Of a stretch of 64,000 bases of DNA, positions 27,976-36,644 are shown one piece after another. The notes beneath the pieces are model-generated. The model searched no databases and had not been told where the DNA came from. It saw only the letters and a list, made by a program, of their open reading frames with translations. Origin of the DNA: CAKOTZ01 sp964489885. Its GTDB lineage: Bacteria; Bacillota; Clostridia; TANB77; CAG-508. Every line of letters starts with the position of its first letter. Within the stretch, counting starts at the first letter, position 1. Both the position numbers and the translations under genes were made by a program. The DNA lies in the NCBI GenBank assembly GCA_964489885.1, contig CAZAZX010000003.1, forward strand, positions 1 through 64,000, given 5' to 3'.

Positions 27976-29013
27976 TTATTGTAAATAATCTATTAGCATT
28001 TTATTTTGGTCAATTTTTTCTTCATATTTTTCTACTCGGATAATTTTATGTGTAATACTAATATTATCTCCATATCCGTAAACTTTTGAAAAATATGAGT
28101 TAGTTGCATTTATTTTTTTTGTAATTTCTTCAGTATCTCCATTTACTTCAATAATATAAGGAGCTGTTATCAAATTACTATTTATTACAGTATATTTTTT
28201 TCCTATATCCATCATATCTGTCATATTTGTAATTCTGTTTCCATTAATCGAAATGGCCTTTGCACCAGCAGAATTTAAATCATTTACCAACTGTATAAAT
28301 GTTAATGCAGATAATTTGGTTTTGTCTTCAAATATAACAATTTCAAGTCCATTTCCAACATTATCGCTTTTACCAACTATTCTATTTGACAGGTAAAGTT
28401 TTTGAATTTTATTTTTTGTATTTAAATATTGCTCAAATTCCTGCTTTTCTGATTTTGGAATTTGGATATTTTCACTCATTTCAACATTTACTTCAATTTT
28501 ATCATTTGTCAATGTTGATAAATATCCATTATTTCTAGTTAAAGAACCATATATCAATTCTTTATTTCCAATAGCTTTAATTTCAAATGGATTTCCAATT
28601 TTCTTGCCATCAATTAAAATTACCCCTCCATCACAAAATAAATAAGTTGAATTTACAACTCTTACTCCATTTATTGAAATAGCTTGACTTCCTGCATTTT
28701 TTAGTTCATCTATTAGTATAATTACATCTTCCTGATGCATTAAGTCTCCACCGTCATCAATATTTAATATTACTCCTTGTCCAGAAACATTTGTAATTCC
28801 CATTAATTTATCATTATCTTCTATCTCTTTTTCTATATTGATTTGTCCTGAAGCAACTTTATAAAACAAGTTAATTTTTTCGTCGAAACCTGTTAATTTA
28901 ATAACAAAACACATTGTTAAAATAATTATTAAAATAGTACAAATTAAAATCACTGTTTTGTTATTTATTTGAATTTCCAATATATCTTTAATTTTATTGT
29001 TTCTTTTGTTCAT
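27976..29013 (-). CDS. Tandem DUF881 membrane protein
   Basis: This 345-residue protein has one N-terminal span (about residues 19-40). It carries two DUF881-type modules. One contains GITNVSGQGVILNIDDG, LIDELKNAGSQAISINGVRV (about 70-165), and the other GNGLEIVIFEDK, LVNDLNSAGAKAISINGNRI (about 210-315). DUF881 proteins (YlxW/YlxX) usually have one module and often sit near division or sporulation genes. The duplication within one chain is notable. The role is unknown. Confidence 0.75.
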   Translation of the reverse strand: MNKRNNKIKDILEIQINNKTVILICTILIIILTMCFVIKLTGFDEKINLFYKVASGQINIEKEIEDNDKLMGITNVSGQGVILNIDDGGDLMHQEDVIILIDELKNAGSQAISINGVRVVNSTYLFCDGGVILIDGKKIGNPFEIKAIGNKELIYGSLTRNNGYLSTLTNDKIEVNVEMSENIQIPKSEKQEFEQYLNTKNKIQKLYLSNRIVGKSDNVGNGLEIVIFEDKTKLSALTFIQLVNDLNSAGAKAISINGNRITNMTDMMDIGKKYTVINSNLITAPYIIEVNGDTEEITKKINATNSYFSKVYGYGDNISITHKIIRVEKYEEKIDQNKMLIDYLQ

Positions 29014-29131
29014 TTGTAAACTCCCATTAGTATATTTTATCTTATTTTATATTAACAAATCAAATAATGCAATATAAAACAAAAAATCTACTTCTTTTGT
29101 ATTTAGAATTTAACTTTTGATAAGAACAAAT

Positions 29132-29183
29132 AAAAACCTACCCAATCAACACGGCTTTAGCCATACTGGTTGTGCAGGTTTTT
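29132..29183 (-). terminator. Intrinsic terminator of groESL
   Basis: AAAAACCT (29132-29139) pairs with AGGTTTTT (29176-29183), with further imperfect pairing and an inner GGCTTTAGCC hairpin. It lies 58-109 nt after the groEL stop. The right flank resembles the hairpin at 62880-62922 (TGGTTGTGCAGGTTTTTATC versus a GGTTCTTATC ending there). Confidence 0.75.
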
Positions 29184-29240
29184 ATCATCGATTATTCATC
29201 TTTACCATATTTTTCATCATATTCTTCTTGTGCTTTTGTA

Positions 29241-30866
29241 TTAATACATTCCATCCATTGCCGGGTTTGCTCCTGCCTCATGGTTATGTGGCTCAGGTTT
29301 TGTTGTTACAACACTTTCTGTTGTTAATACCATTGATGCAACACTTGCAGCATTTTGAAGTGCAGAACGTGTAACCTTAGTTGGATCTACAATTCCGCTT
29401 GCTTTCATATCAACATACTTTTCATTTAGAGCATCGAAACCAACACCTGGTTCACTCTTTTTAACTTTATCAAGTATTACAGCTCCTTCTAAGCCTGCAT
29501 TTTTTGCAATTTGTTGAACTGGTGCTTCTAGTGCTTTAAGAATAATTTTAACACCTAATTTTTCATCATCTTCAACTTTGCTTAATAAATTCTCAACTCT
29601 TGGTATAACATTTACATAAGCAGTTCCACCACCTGCAACAATACCTTCTTCAACTGCTGCTTTTGTTGCAGATAATGCATCTTCAATTCTTAATTTTTTC
29701 TCTTTCATTTCAACTTCTGTTGCTGCTCCAACACCAATTACAGCAACTCCTCCTGCTAATTTAGCAAGTCTTTCTTGTAAATTTTCCTTATCAAAGCTAC
29801 TCTTAGATTCTTCTATTTGTTTTCTAATCATAGCAACTCTTGATGCAAGTTTTTCTTTATCTCCAGATCCATCAACAATTATTGTATTTTCTTTTTGAAC
29901 TTTAATTTGTCTTGCTCTTCCTAGTTGTTCAATTGTAGTATCTTTTAATTCTAAACCAAGATCACTTGTTATAACTTCCCCACCAGTTAAAACTGCAATA
30001 TCTTGAAGCATTTCCTTTCTCTTATCTCCATATCCTGGCGCTTTAACTGCTACAACATTTAAAACACCTCTTAATTTATTCAAAATCAATGTAGATAAAG
30101 CTTCTCCTTCAATATCATCTGCAATTATAACTAATTTTCCTGACTGTTGCATTAAAGCTTCTAATAGAGGCAAAATTTCTTGTATATTGCTTATCTTTTT
30201 ATCTGTAATTAAAATATATGGATTATCCACAATAGCTTCCATTTTTTCTGTGTCTGTTACCATATATGGTGATATATATCCTTTATCAAATTGCATTCCT
30301 TCTACAACTTCAAGTTCAGTATTTGCAGTTTTTGATTCTTCTATTGTTATAACTCCATCTTTTGAAACCTTTTCCATTGCCTCTGCAATTAAATTTCCTA
30401 TTTCCTTATTGTTTGCAGAAATACTTGCAACTCTTGCTATATCTTCTTTTCCACTAATAGATGAACTAATTTCTTTTAATCCTTTAACAGCCTCTTCTAC
30501 TGCTTTATCCATTCCTCTTTTAATTGCCATTGGATCTCCACCAGCAGCTACATTTTTTACACCTTCACCAATTAATGTTTGTGCAAGTAAAGTTGCTGTT
30601 GTTGTTCCATCACCAGCAACATCATTTGTTTTAGTTGAAACTTCCTTAACAAGTCTTGCTCCAACATTTTCATAAGGGTCTTCAAGCTCTATTTCTTTTG
30701 CTATTGTAACACCATCATTAGTAATTAAAGGTGCTCCAAAACTTTTATCTAATACAACATTTCTTCCCTTAGGTCCAATTGTAACCTTAACTGTATCTGC
30801 CAATTTATTAACACCTGTTAATAAGGCCTTTCTAGCATCTTCTCCAAATTTTATATCTTTTGCCAT
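29241..30866 (-). CDS. groL: Chaperonin GroEL
   Basis: This is the 60-kDa chaperonin, 541 residues. The ATP-binding DGTTTATLLAQ and the apical and intermediate domains are intact. The C-terminus ends GANPAMDGMY instead of a GGM repeat tail, as in many clostridia. It is co-transcribed with groES (26 nt upstream) under a CIRCE operator. Confidence 0.98.
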   Translation of the reverse strand: MAKDIKFGEDARKALLTGVNKLADTVKVTIGPKGRNVVLDKSFGAPLITNDGVTIAKEIELEDPYENVGARLVKEVSTKTNDVAGDGTTTATLLAQTLIGEGVKNVAAGGDPMAIKRGMDKAVEEAVKGLKEISSSISGKEDIARVASISANNKEIGNLIAEAMEKVSKDGVITIEESKTANTELEVVEGMQFDKGYISPYMVTDTEKMEAIVDNPYILITDKKISNIQEILPLLEALMQQSGKLVIIADDIEGEALSTLILNKLRGVLNVVAVKAPGYGDKRKEMLQDIAVLTGGEVITSDLGLELKDTTIEQLGRARQIKVQKENTIIVDGSGDKEKLASRVAMIRKQIEESKSSFDKENLQERLAKLAGGVAVIGVGAATEVEMKEKKLRIEDALSATKAAVEEGIVAGGGTAYVNVIPRVENLLSKVEDDEKLGVKIILKALEAPVQQIAKNAGLEGAVILDKVKKSEPGVGFDALNEKYVDMKASGIVDPTKVTRSALQNAASVASMVLTTESVVTTKPEPHNHEAGANPAMDGMY

Positions 30867-30892
30867 AATATCAATCCTCCTAAAATAAATTA

Positions 30893-31174
30893 TTAATCAA
30901 CTGTAGCAAGAACATCGCTTTGTTTTACAATTATATAATCATTTCCTTCATATTTTACTTCTGTTCCAGCATATTTGCTTACAATAACTTTATCGCCTTT
31001 TTTTAGTTCCATTTTTATTTCTTTTCCGTCTATATTTCCGCCAGGTCCAACTTCAATTACTTCAGCAATTTGTGGTTTTTCTTTTGAACCAGAAGAAAGT
31101 ATAATTCCACTTTTTGTAGTTTCCTCACTTTCAATCATTTTAATTAAAACTCTATCTGCTAATGGTTTTATCAT
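30893..31174 (-). CDS. groS: Co-chaperonin GroES
   Basis: This 93-residue GroEL lid has the usual start MIKPLADRVLIKMIESEE, the mobile loop TTKSGIILSSGSKEKP and VGPGG. GGAGGAG precedes the start codon. The CIRCE operator lies 22 bases upstream of the coding start. Confidence 0.98.
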   Translation of the reverse strand: MIKPLADRVLIKMIESEETTKSGIILSSGSKEKPQIAEVIEVGPGGNIDGKEIKMELKKGDKVIVSKYAGTEVKYEGNDYIIVKQSDVLATVD

Positions 31175-31195
31175 ATATAACTCCTCCTTTACAAA

Positions 31196-31222
31196 TTAGC
31201 AGTCGTTTTTATCGACTGCTAA
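31196..31222. promoter_or_regulatory. CIRCE operator (HrcA binding site) upstream of groESL
   Basis: TTAGCAGTC (31196-31204), nine bases, then GACTGCTAA (31214-31222). This is a perfect 9-9-9 CIRCE architecture. The arm has GTC where the consensus TTAGCACTC has CTC, changed symmetrically on both sides. It overlaps the likely transcription start of groES. HrcA repression is expected. Confidence 0.9.
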
Positions 31223-31225
31223 TAA

Positions 31226-31252
31226 TTTATACCCTATTGAAATAAATGTCAA
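31226..31252 (-). promoter_or_regulatory. groESL promoter
   Basis: On the minus strand TTGACA (31252-31247) is followed by TATAAA (31231-31226) at 15 nt, or by TAAATT two bases further at 17 nt. The CIRCE operator begins immediately downstream, as is usual for HrcA-controlled operons. Confidence 0.6.
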
Positions 31253-31284
31253 TATATATTTCCATTTTTTCACATAGAATTCAC

Positions 31285-31332
31285 AAAAAAAAGCTTAGAA
31301 ATCATTTTTTTATAACTTCTAAGCTTTTTTTG
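31285..31332 (-). terminator. Terminator at the end of the S10-spc-alpha operon
   Basis: AAGCTTAGAA (31291-31300) pairs with TTCTAAGCTT (31317-31326). The stem is flanked by A and T tracts on both sides. On the minus strand it follows the rplQ stop at 31350 and ends in a T run. Confidence 0.85.
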
Positions 31333-31349
31333 TAAAACAACAATGTTCC

Positions 31350-31883
31350 TTATATTAATTCAAGTATTGCAACTTCTGCTCCGTCTCCTCTACGTTGACC
31401 TACTTTGTATATTCTTGAATATCCACCAACTCTACCATCGTATTTTGGTGCTATTTCGTTAAATAATTTTGAAGGAATATCAATGTTTACTCCATCAGAA
31501 TCCTTAACTTTATTAACTTTAGTCATAATCTTTCTTCTAGCATTTAGTCTAGAAGGTTTATCTTTTTGTCTAGACTCTGTTGTTTCTTCTTTTACAACTT
31601 TAAGAAATTCATTTCCGTTTTTGCTTTTTGTTAATTCTGTAACTTTATTTCCATTGCTATCTAATTTAGCCTTAACAACTTTAACATCAACCATTTCAAA
31701 ATTGTCTTTTTCTTTAATTGCTAAAGCAATAATAGAATCAGCTATAGCTTTAACTTCTTTAGCTCTAGCTTCTGTTGTTACTATTTTCCCATGTAATAGT
31801 AGATCTGTTGTTTGGCTTTTTAGCATTGCTATTCTTTGGTCAGTTTTCTTACCAAGTTTTCTATTTTTAGCCACAATTTTCAC
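31350..31883 (-). CDS. rplQ: 50S ribosomal protein L17, extended form
   Basis: This 177-residue L17, last gene of the operon, is clearly longer than the usual 115-130. The N-terminal half is cut after LALKEKDNF-type sequence by an insertion of about 55 residues (VKAKLDSNGNKVTEL... to ...KVNKVKDSDG), then the canonical C-terminus (DGRVGGYSRIYKVGQRRGDGAEVAIL) follows. It lies downstream of rpoA as in other Firmicutes. Confidence 0.95.
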   Translation of the reverse strand: MKIVAKNRKLGKKTDQRIAMLKSQTTDLLLHGKIVTTEARAKEVKAIADSIIALAIKEKDNFEMVDVKVVKAKLDSNGNKVTELTKSKNGNEFLKVVKEETTESRQKDKPSRLNARRKIMTKVNKVKDSDGVNIDIPSKLFNEIAPKYDGRVGGYSRIYKVGQRRGDGAEVAILELI

Positions 31884-31909
31884 CTTCCTTGTAATATTTT
31901 TCGTTAATA

Positions 31910-32866
31910 TTATACATCTTCTTCGGCAAAATCTAAGTCCAATGAATGTAATTTATTTGTTACTTCATCTAATGATTTTTTACCAAGATTTCTTACTTTC
32001 ATCATATCTGATTGAGTCTTATTTGCTAAATCTTGAACTGTTGTAATTCCTGCTCTTTTTAAACAATTATATGATCTTACAGATAATTCTAATTCTTCAA
32101 TAGGCATTTCAAGTATTTTGACTTTCTTAGATTCTTCTTTTTCTACCATTATTTCAGTATTTTTAGCCTTATCAGATAAATCAACAAATAATTCTAAATG
32201 TCCAGTCATTACTTTTGCTGCTAAACTAAGAGCTTCATAAGGTCTTAAACTTCCATCAGTCCAAACTTCGATAGTTAATTTATCATAGTCAACTCTTTGA
32301 CCAACTCTTGTATTTTCAACAGAATAATTAACTTTTTTTACTGGAGTATAAATTGAATCAATTGGAAGTACATTTATATCTTGATTGTCTTTCTTATTCT
32401 TGTCTGCAGTGTTATATCCTCTGCCTCTATCAGCTGTTAAATCTACTTGAAAAACTCCGCCTTCTTCAACAGTTGCAATATGTAAATCTCCATTTAAAAC
32501 TTCAAGAGTTCCATCTGTTATAATATCCTTAGCAGTTACTTCTCCAGGTCCTTTGAAATCAATGTGCATTATTTTTTCAGAAAGATCTGTCTCATCTAAA
32601 GCCTTTAATCTAACACCTTTCAAATTAACAATTAATTCCGGAACATCTTCAACAACATTTGGTATTGTTGAAAATTCATGTAATACACCATCAATTTTAA
32701 TGCTTGTAATAGCTGTTCCCGGAAGTGATGACAATAAAATTCTTCTTAAAGAATTTCCAATTGTCATACCATATCCACGTTCTAATGGTTGACATACAAA
32801 TTTAGCATAGTTAATATCTTCTTTTTCCTCTACGCACTCTATATTTGGTTTTTCGAATTCAATCAT
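31910..32866 (-). CDS. rpoA: RNA polymerase alpha subunit
   Basis: This 318-residue subunit has an N-terminal dimerisation and assembly domain (GNSLRRILLSSLPG) and a C-terminal domain (ELSVRSYNCLKRAGITTVQDL) that contacts upstream promoter DNA. It lies between rpsD and rplQ in the standard order. Confidence 0.98.
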   Translation of the reverse strand: MIEFEKPNIECVEEKEDINYAKFVCQPLERGYGMTIGNSLRRILLSSLPGTAITSIKIDGVLHEFSTIPNVVEDVPELIVNLKGVRLKALDETDLSEKIMHIDFKGPGEVTAKDIITDGTLEVLNGDLHIATVEEGGVFQVDLTADRGRGYNTADKNKKDNQDINVLPIDSIYTPVKKVNYSVENTRVGQRVDYDKLTIEVWTDGSLRPYEALSLAAKVMTGHLELFVDLSDKAKNTEIMVEKEESKKVKILEMPIEELELSVRSYNCLKRAGITTVQDLANKTQSDMMKVRNLGKKSLDEVTNKLHSLDLDFAEEDV

Positions 32867-32916
32867 CTTTTATCTCCTATTCTATATAAAAATATACCAA
32901 CATTAATTTGTAGATT

Positions 32917-33543
32917 CTATTTAGAATATAATTCAACTATTAAGTGCTCTTCAACTGGAATATCTACATCTTCTCTAGATGCTAAACGAATTACTTTTCC
33001 AGTCATTTTTTCATTGTCTTTTTCTAACCATGTTGGAACTGGTCTTGAATTGTTTTGTTCAACATTTGCTTTTATTGTTTTATTATCTTTTCTAATCTCT
33101 CTAACAGCTATAACATCCCCTGCTTTAACTAAATATGAAGGGATGTTAACTTTTTTTCCATTTACCTCAAAATGTCCATGATTAACAAGTTGTCTTGCTT
33201 GAGCTCTAGATGTTCCAAAGCCTAAACGATAAACAACATTATCTAATCTACTTTCTAATATTGTTAATAACTCTTCACCTGTAACTCCTTTTTTATTAGA
33301 AGCCATTTCGAAATATTTTCTAAATTGCTTTTCTTGCACTCCATAGAATGCTTTTGTTTTTTGTTTTTCTCTTAATTGTGTACCGTATTCAGAAAGTTTT
33401 TTTCTTTTTTGTCCATGTTGACCTGGTGCATAATTTCTTCTTGTTATACTACATTTATCTGTGTAGCATCTTTCACCTTTTAAGAACAATTTTTGTCCTT
33501 CTCTACGGCAAATACGGCATTGTTCATCTTTATATCTTGCCAT
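32917..33543 (-). CDS. rpsD: 30S ribosomal protein S4
   Basis: This 208-residue primary 16S rRNA binder has an N-terminal zinc-type cysteine pattern (CRICRREG...CYTDKC) followed by RRNYAPGQHGQKRKKLSEYG and the S4 domain (about residues 98-160). In Bacillus S4 is autoregulated; no leader is obvious here because the gene is inside the operon. Confidence 0.97.
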   Translation of the reverse strand: MARYKDEQCRICRREGQKLFLKGERCYTDKCSITRRNYAPGQHGQKRKKLSEYGTQLREKQKTKAFYGVQEKQFRKYFEMASNKKGVTGEELLTILESRLDNVVYRLGFGTSRAQARQLVNHGHFEVNGKKVNIPSYLVKAGDVIAVREIRKDNKTIKANVEQNNSRPVPTWLEKDNEKMTGKVIRLASREDVDIPVEEHLIVELYSK

Positions 33544-33586
33544 GTAACAATTACACCTCTTTCAAAATAAAATTTATATATCGTTT

Positions 33587-33979
33587 TTATACTCTTCTTC
33601 TTTTTGGTGGTCTACAACCATTATGTGGAATTGGAGTAACATCTTTAATCATGCTTATTTCTAACCCTGCAGTTTGTAAAGAACGTATTGCAGCTTCACG
33701 ACCTGAACCTGGTCCTTTAACATAAACTTCTACAGTTTTTAATCCATGTTCCATTGCAGCTTTTGCAGCTGTTTCTGCCGCTTGTCCTGCAGCAAATGGT
33801 GTACTTTTTCTTGAACCTTTAAATCCTAGTCCACCAGCACTAGCCCATGAAATTACATTGCCTTGAACATCAGCAATTGTAACTATTGTATTGTTAAAGC
33901 TAGAATGAATATGAGCAGAACCTTTATCAATGTTCTTTCTATTTCTTTTTGCTACCTTTTTTGTACCTTTTACAGCCAT
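33587..33979 (-). CDS. rpsK: 30S ribosomal protein S11
   Basis: This 130-residue platform protein of the small subunit has IHSSFNNTIVTIADVQGN and the C-terminal PIPHNGCRPPKRRRV intact. It lies between rpsM and rpsD. Confidence 0.98.
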   Translation of the reverse strand: MAVKGTKKVAKRNRKNIDKGSAHIHSSFNNTIVTIADVQGNVISWASAGGLGFKGSRKSTPFAAGQAAETAAKAAMEHGLKTVEVYVKGPGSGREAAIRSLQTAGLEISMIKDVTPIPHNGCRPPKRRRV

Positions 33980-34032
33980 TGTTTCTATTTCCCTCCTTAT
34001 TTAAATGTAAAGAAAACTAAATAGTATTTTAA

Positions 34033-34398
34033 TTACTTTTTGCTCTTGCTAACTAATTTTCTAGGACCTTTTCTTGTTCTAGCATTAGTCTTAGTTCTTT
34101 GACCTCTTACTGGTAATCCTTTTCTGTGTCTTAATCCTCTATAGCATCCTATTTCTGTTAATCTTTTAATATTTAATGCTACTTCTCTTCTTAAATCGCC
34201 TTCTACTTTATAGTCACCCATAGCTTTTCTTATATTGTTAATTTCATCATCTGTTAAATTTTTTACTCTTGTATCTGGATTAACACCAGCTTCTGCTAGT
34301 ATTTTTTGAGAGCTAGGTAATCCAATGCCATAAATATATGTAAGTCCTATTTCAACTCTCTTTTCTCTAGGTAAATCTACACCTGCTATACGAGCCAT
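34033..34398 (-). CDS. rpsM: 30S ribosomal protein S13
   Basis: I chose the ATG at 34398 (MARIAGVDLPREKR, 121 residues) because GGAGG lies about ten bases upstream and the family starts there; an in-frame upstream start would add six residues. The C-terminal GLRHRKGLPVRGQRTKTNAR is typical. It is separated from rpmJ by an unusual 165-bp gap. Confidence 0.97.
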   Translation of the reverse strand: MARIAGVDLPREKRVEIGLTYIYGIGLPSSQKILAEAGVNPDTRVKNLTDDEINNIRKAMGDYKVEGDLRREVALNIKRLTEIGCYRGLRHRKGLPVRGQRTKTNARTRKGPRKLVSKSKK

Positions 34399-34563
34399 AT
34401 ATGTTCGCACCTCCAATAATATTTTTTTAGAGTTGTCTTTCCTTTTTAAATTGAAATGACTTTAAAAATTCTAGACAATATATATAAACACAAATTAGAT
34501 ATGAAAGTTTTATATTATACATAAAACTCCTCAGCCGCTACCAATTTGTGTTAATACCAAAAA
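34399..34563 (-). other. Structured 165-bp insertion between rpmJ and rpsM, with a mini-ORF
   Basis: The genes around are packed within 20-50 bp, so this gap stands out. On the minus strand AACACAAATT and AATTTGTGTT arms (near 34545-34554 and 34481-34490) enclose a second hairpin of AGTTTTAT/ATAAAACT type. A 31-codon frame with GAGGAG five bases before its ATG (MYNIKLSYLICVYIY...) starts inside. It could be a regulatory leader for the alpha cluster; no known motif was recognised. Confidence 0.35.
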
Positions 34564-34677
34564 CTAACCTTGTCTTTGTTTGTGTTTAGGATTTTCACAA
34601 ATAACCCTTATAACACCTTTTCTTTTAATTACTTTACATTTGTCGCACATCTTTTTTACTGATGGTCTTACTTTCAT
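34564..34677 (-). CDS. rpmJ: 50S ribosomal protein L36
   Basis: This is a 37-residue protein, MKVRPSVKKMCDKCKVIKRK through to NPKHKQRQG. It is the zinc-binding C+ form with CDKC, a later Cys and a His. The start is preceded by GGAGG. It lies between infA and rpsM, the conserved position. Confidence 0.96.
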   Translation of the reverse strand: MKVRPSVKKMCDKCKVIKRKGVIRVICENPKHKQRQG

Positions 34678-34721
34678 TCTCTACACCTCCAAATAATTTT
34701 TAATATTTTGCATATTTAAAC

Positions 34722-34940
34722 TTATTTATCTCTCCATATAATACGTCCTCTTGAAAGGTCGTATGGTGAAAGTTCTAATTTCACTTTATCACCAGGAAGA
34801 ATTTTAATATAATTCATCCTTAGTTTACCTGAAATATGAGCTAAAACCTGATGTCCATTTTCTAATTCAACTTTGAAATTTGTATTTGGTAATGCTTCAA
34901 CAACAGTACCTTCTATTTCTATAACATCTTCCTTTGCCAA
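34722..34940 (-). CDS. infA: Translation initiation factor IF-1
   Basis: This 72-residue OB-fold protein starts MAKEDVIEIEGTVVEALPNT and ends LSRGRIIWRDK, the normal length. It lies between map and rpmJ. Confidence 0.98.
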   Translation of the reverse strand: MAKEDVIEIEGTVVEALPNTNFKVELENGHQVLAHISGKLRMNYIKILPGDKVKLELSPYDLSRGRIIWRDK

Positions 34941-35066
34941 ACTTTTCCTCCTCCTATATAGAGATTTTTATTGCTTTTCTTTTTTAGCAATATGCTATTT
35001 TTTGGGTATAAAGATTATTCTTCAGCCCAACGCAACAAAATATAGCTTATACAGTATATAACAAAT

Positions 35067-35837
35067 TTAAAACAATGTCAATATTTCTGGCTCTTTTTCT
35101 GTAACTAAAATTGTATTTTCATAATGAGCTGACAAGCTTCCATCCTCTGTTATAATTGTCCATCCATCTTCTAATTCTAAAATATCTGGTTTTCCTGCAA
35201 TAACCATAGGTTCAATTGCTAGTGTCATACCTGGTTCTAATTTAATACCTCTTCCAGCCCTTCCGTAATTTGGTATTCCAGGATCTTCATGCATTTGTCT
35301 TCCAATTCCATGTCCTTGAAATTCTCTTACTGCTGAATATCCCTTACTATGAATATATTCTCCTATTGCATGGCAAACATCACCTATTCTGTTACCTTTA
35401 ACTGCATATTTTATCCCCTCGAAAAAAGCCTGTTGAGTTACATTTAATAAATCATAAGCATCTTTACTTCCTTTTCCAACAACGTAGCTTCTCGCAGCAT
35501 CACCATTAAATCCATCTTTTAAAACCACTAAATCTATACTAACAAGATCACCATCTTTTAATATAACTTGATCTGATGGTATCCCATGTATTACTTCATC
35601 ATTTACTGAAATACATAAAGTTGCTGGAAAATTAGGTACCCCTCTTACTCCGCTAGGGAAATTTTTTTGTGCAGGTATACCTCCATGTTCTAAAATAAAT
35701 CTTTCTGCAATTTTGTCAAGCTGTTTAGTTGAAACTCCTGGTTTAATGTGTTTTTTTATCTCTTCATGTGTTAAATATGTTAATTTGCAAGCTTCTCTCA
35801 TCAACTCAATTTCTCTTGAAGATTTAATATCAACCAA
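35067..35837 (-). CDS. map: Methionine aminopeptidase type I
   Basis: This 256-residue metalloenzyme removes N-terminal methionine. Metal ligands are seen in the order SIDLVVLKDGFNGDAAR, EFQGHGIGRQMHEDP, LAIEPM and TEDGSLSAHYENTI. It lies between adk and infA. Confidence 0.97.
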   Translation of the reverse strand: MVDIKSSREIELMREACKLTYLTHEEIKKHIKPGVSTKQLDKIAERFILEHGGIPAQKNFPSGVRGVPNFPATLCISVNDEVIHGIPSDQVILKDGDLVSIDLVVLKDGFNGDAARSYVVGKGSKDAYDLLNVTQQAFFEGIKYAVKGNRIGDVCHAIGEYIHSKGYSAVREFQGHGIGRQMHEDPGIPNYGRAGRGIKLEPGMTLAIEPMVIAGKPDILELEDGWTIITEDGSLSAHYENTILVTEKEPEILTLF

Positions 35838-35859
35838 TTTTAATCCTTCTTTCTAATTT

Positions 35860-36510
35860 TTATTTTAAATGTTCCATTGCTGTATTTACTAATTCATCTA
35901 TTGATGTATTTTCATCTGAATGTAAATTATATAATACACCTGCATTTTCAAAATATTTTAAAAGTGGTTTTGTTGATTTATAATATGTTTTGAACCTATC
36001 TTGAACTGTTTTTTCGTTGTCATCGGAGCGTTGTATTAAATCAGTTCCACATTTATCGCACTTTCCTTCAACTTTTGGTTTATGTCCATATTTTAAATTA
36101 TAAATTGATTTACAATTTGGACAAATTCTTCTATTTACAATCCTATCTACAATTAGCTTTTCTGAAACATCTATATTTATAGCTATTCCAACATTTAAAT
36201 TTAAACTCTCTAACAATTTATCTAAATGCTTTGCCTGAGACTGTGTTCGTGGATAGCCATCTAGTATAATTCCCTTATTTAAATTGTGTTTTATCAACTC
36301 GTCTTCAAATGTTTTCATTGCTAGTTCATCTGGAATTAGTTCTCCTTTATTTATCCATTCTTTAATTTGCTTGCCAATTTCAGTTTCTTCTTTAGCCAAT
36401 CCTCTGAATATATCGCCAATTGCTAAATATGTTATATCTAAATTTTCTGCAAGTCTTTTTCCAATTGTGCCCTTGCCTGCTCCAGGGGCACCTAACATAA
36501 CTATAATCAA
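35860..36510 (-). CDS. adk: Adenylate kinase, zinc-lid form
   Basis: This 216-residue enzyme interconverts ATP+AMP and 2 ADP. The P-loop is GAPGAGKGT; the LID carries CPNC and CDKC, the four-cysteine zinc site of Gram-positive enzymes. It lies between secY and map, but a terminator-like hairpin separates it from secY. Confidence 0.98.
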   Translation of the reverse strand: MIIVMLGAPGAGKGTIGKRLAENLDITYLAIGDIFRGLAKEETEIGKQIKEWINKGELIPDELAMKTFEDELIKHNLNKGIILDGYPRTQSQAKHLDKLLESLNLNVGIAINIDVSEKLIVDRIVNRRICPNCKSIYNLKYGHKPKVEGKCDKCGTDLIQRSDDNEKTVQDRFKTYYKSTKPLLKYFENAGVLYNLHSDENTSIDELVNTAMEHLK

Positions 36511-36587
36511 AATATTGCACTCCTTTTTTTTTTCTAATTCTTTTATATATTGTTCAGCTTTATAAACAACATATATAAAAATTAGCT

Positions 36588-36621
36588 AGGGCAAACCAAA
36601 ATAAAGTTTAGCGTTTGCCCT
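36588..36621 (-). terminator. Terminator-like hairpin between secY and adk
   Basis: AGGGCAAAC (36588-36596) and GTTTGCCCT (36613-36621) form a 9-bp stem with a 16-nt loop. On the minus strand it is followed by AGCTAATTTTTATAT. It may lower transcription of the downstream half of the operon or be a processing site; the adk gene starts 78 bases later. Confidence 0.55.
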
Positions 36622-36644
36622 AATTAATATATTTCATAATAATT

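Noticed and set aside
31405..32046. Long plus-strand frame of 213 codons opposite rplQ and rpoA
   Set aside because: It lies wholly opposite two conserved ribosomal-operon genes and its translation is a hydrophobic antisense artefact.
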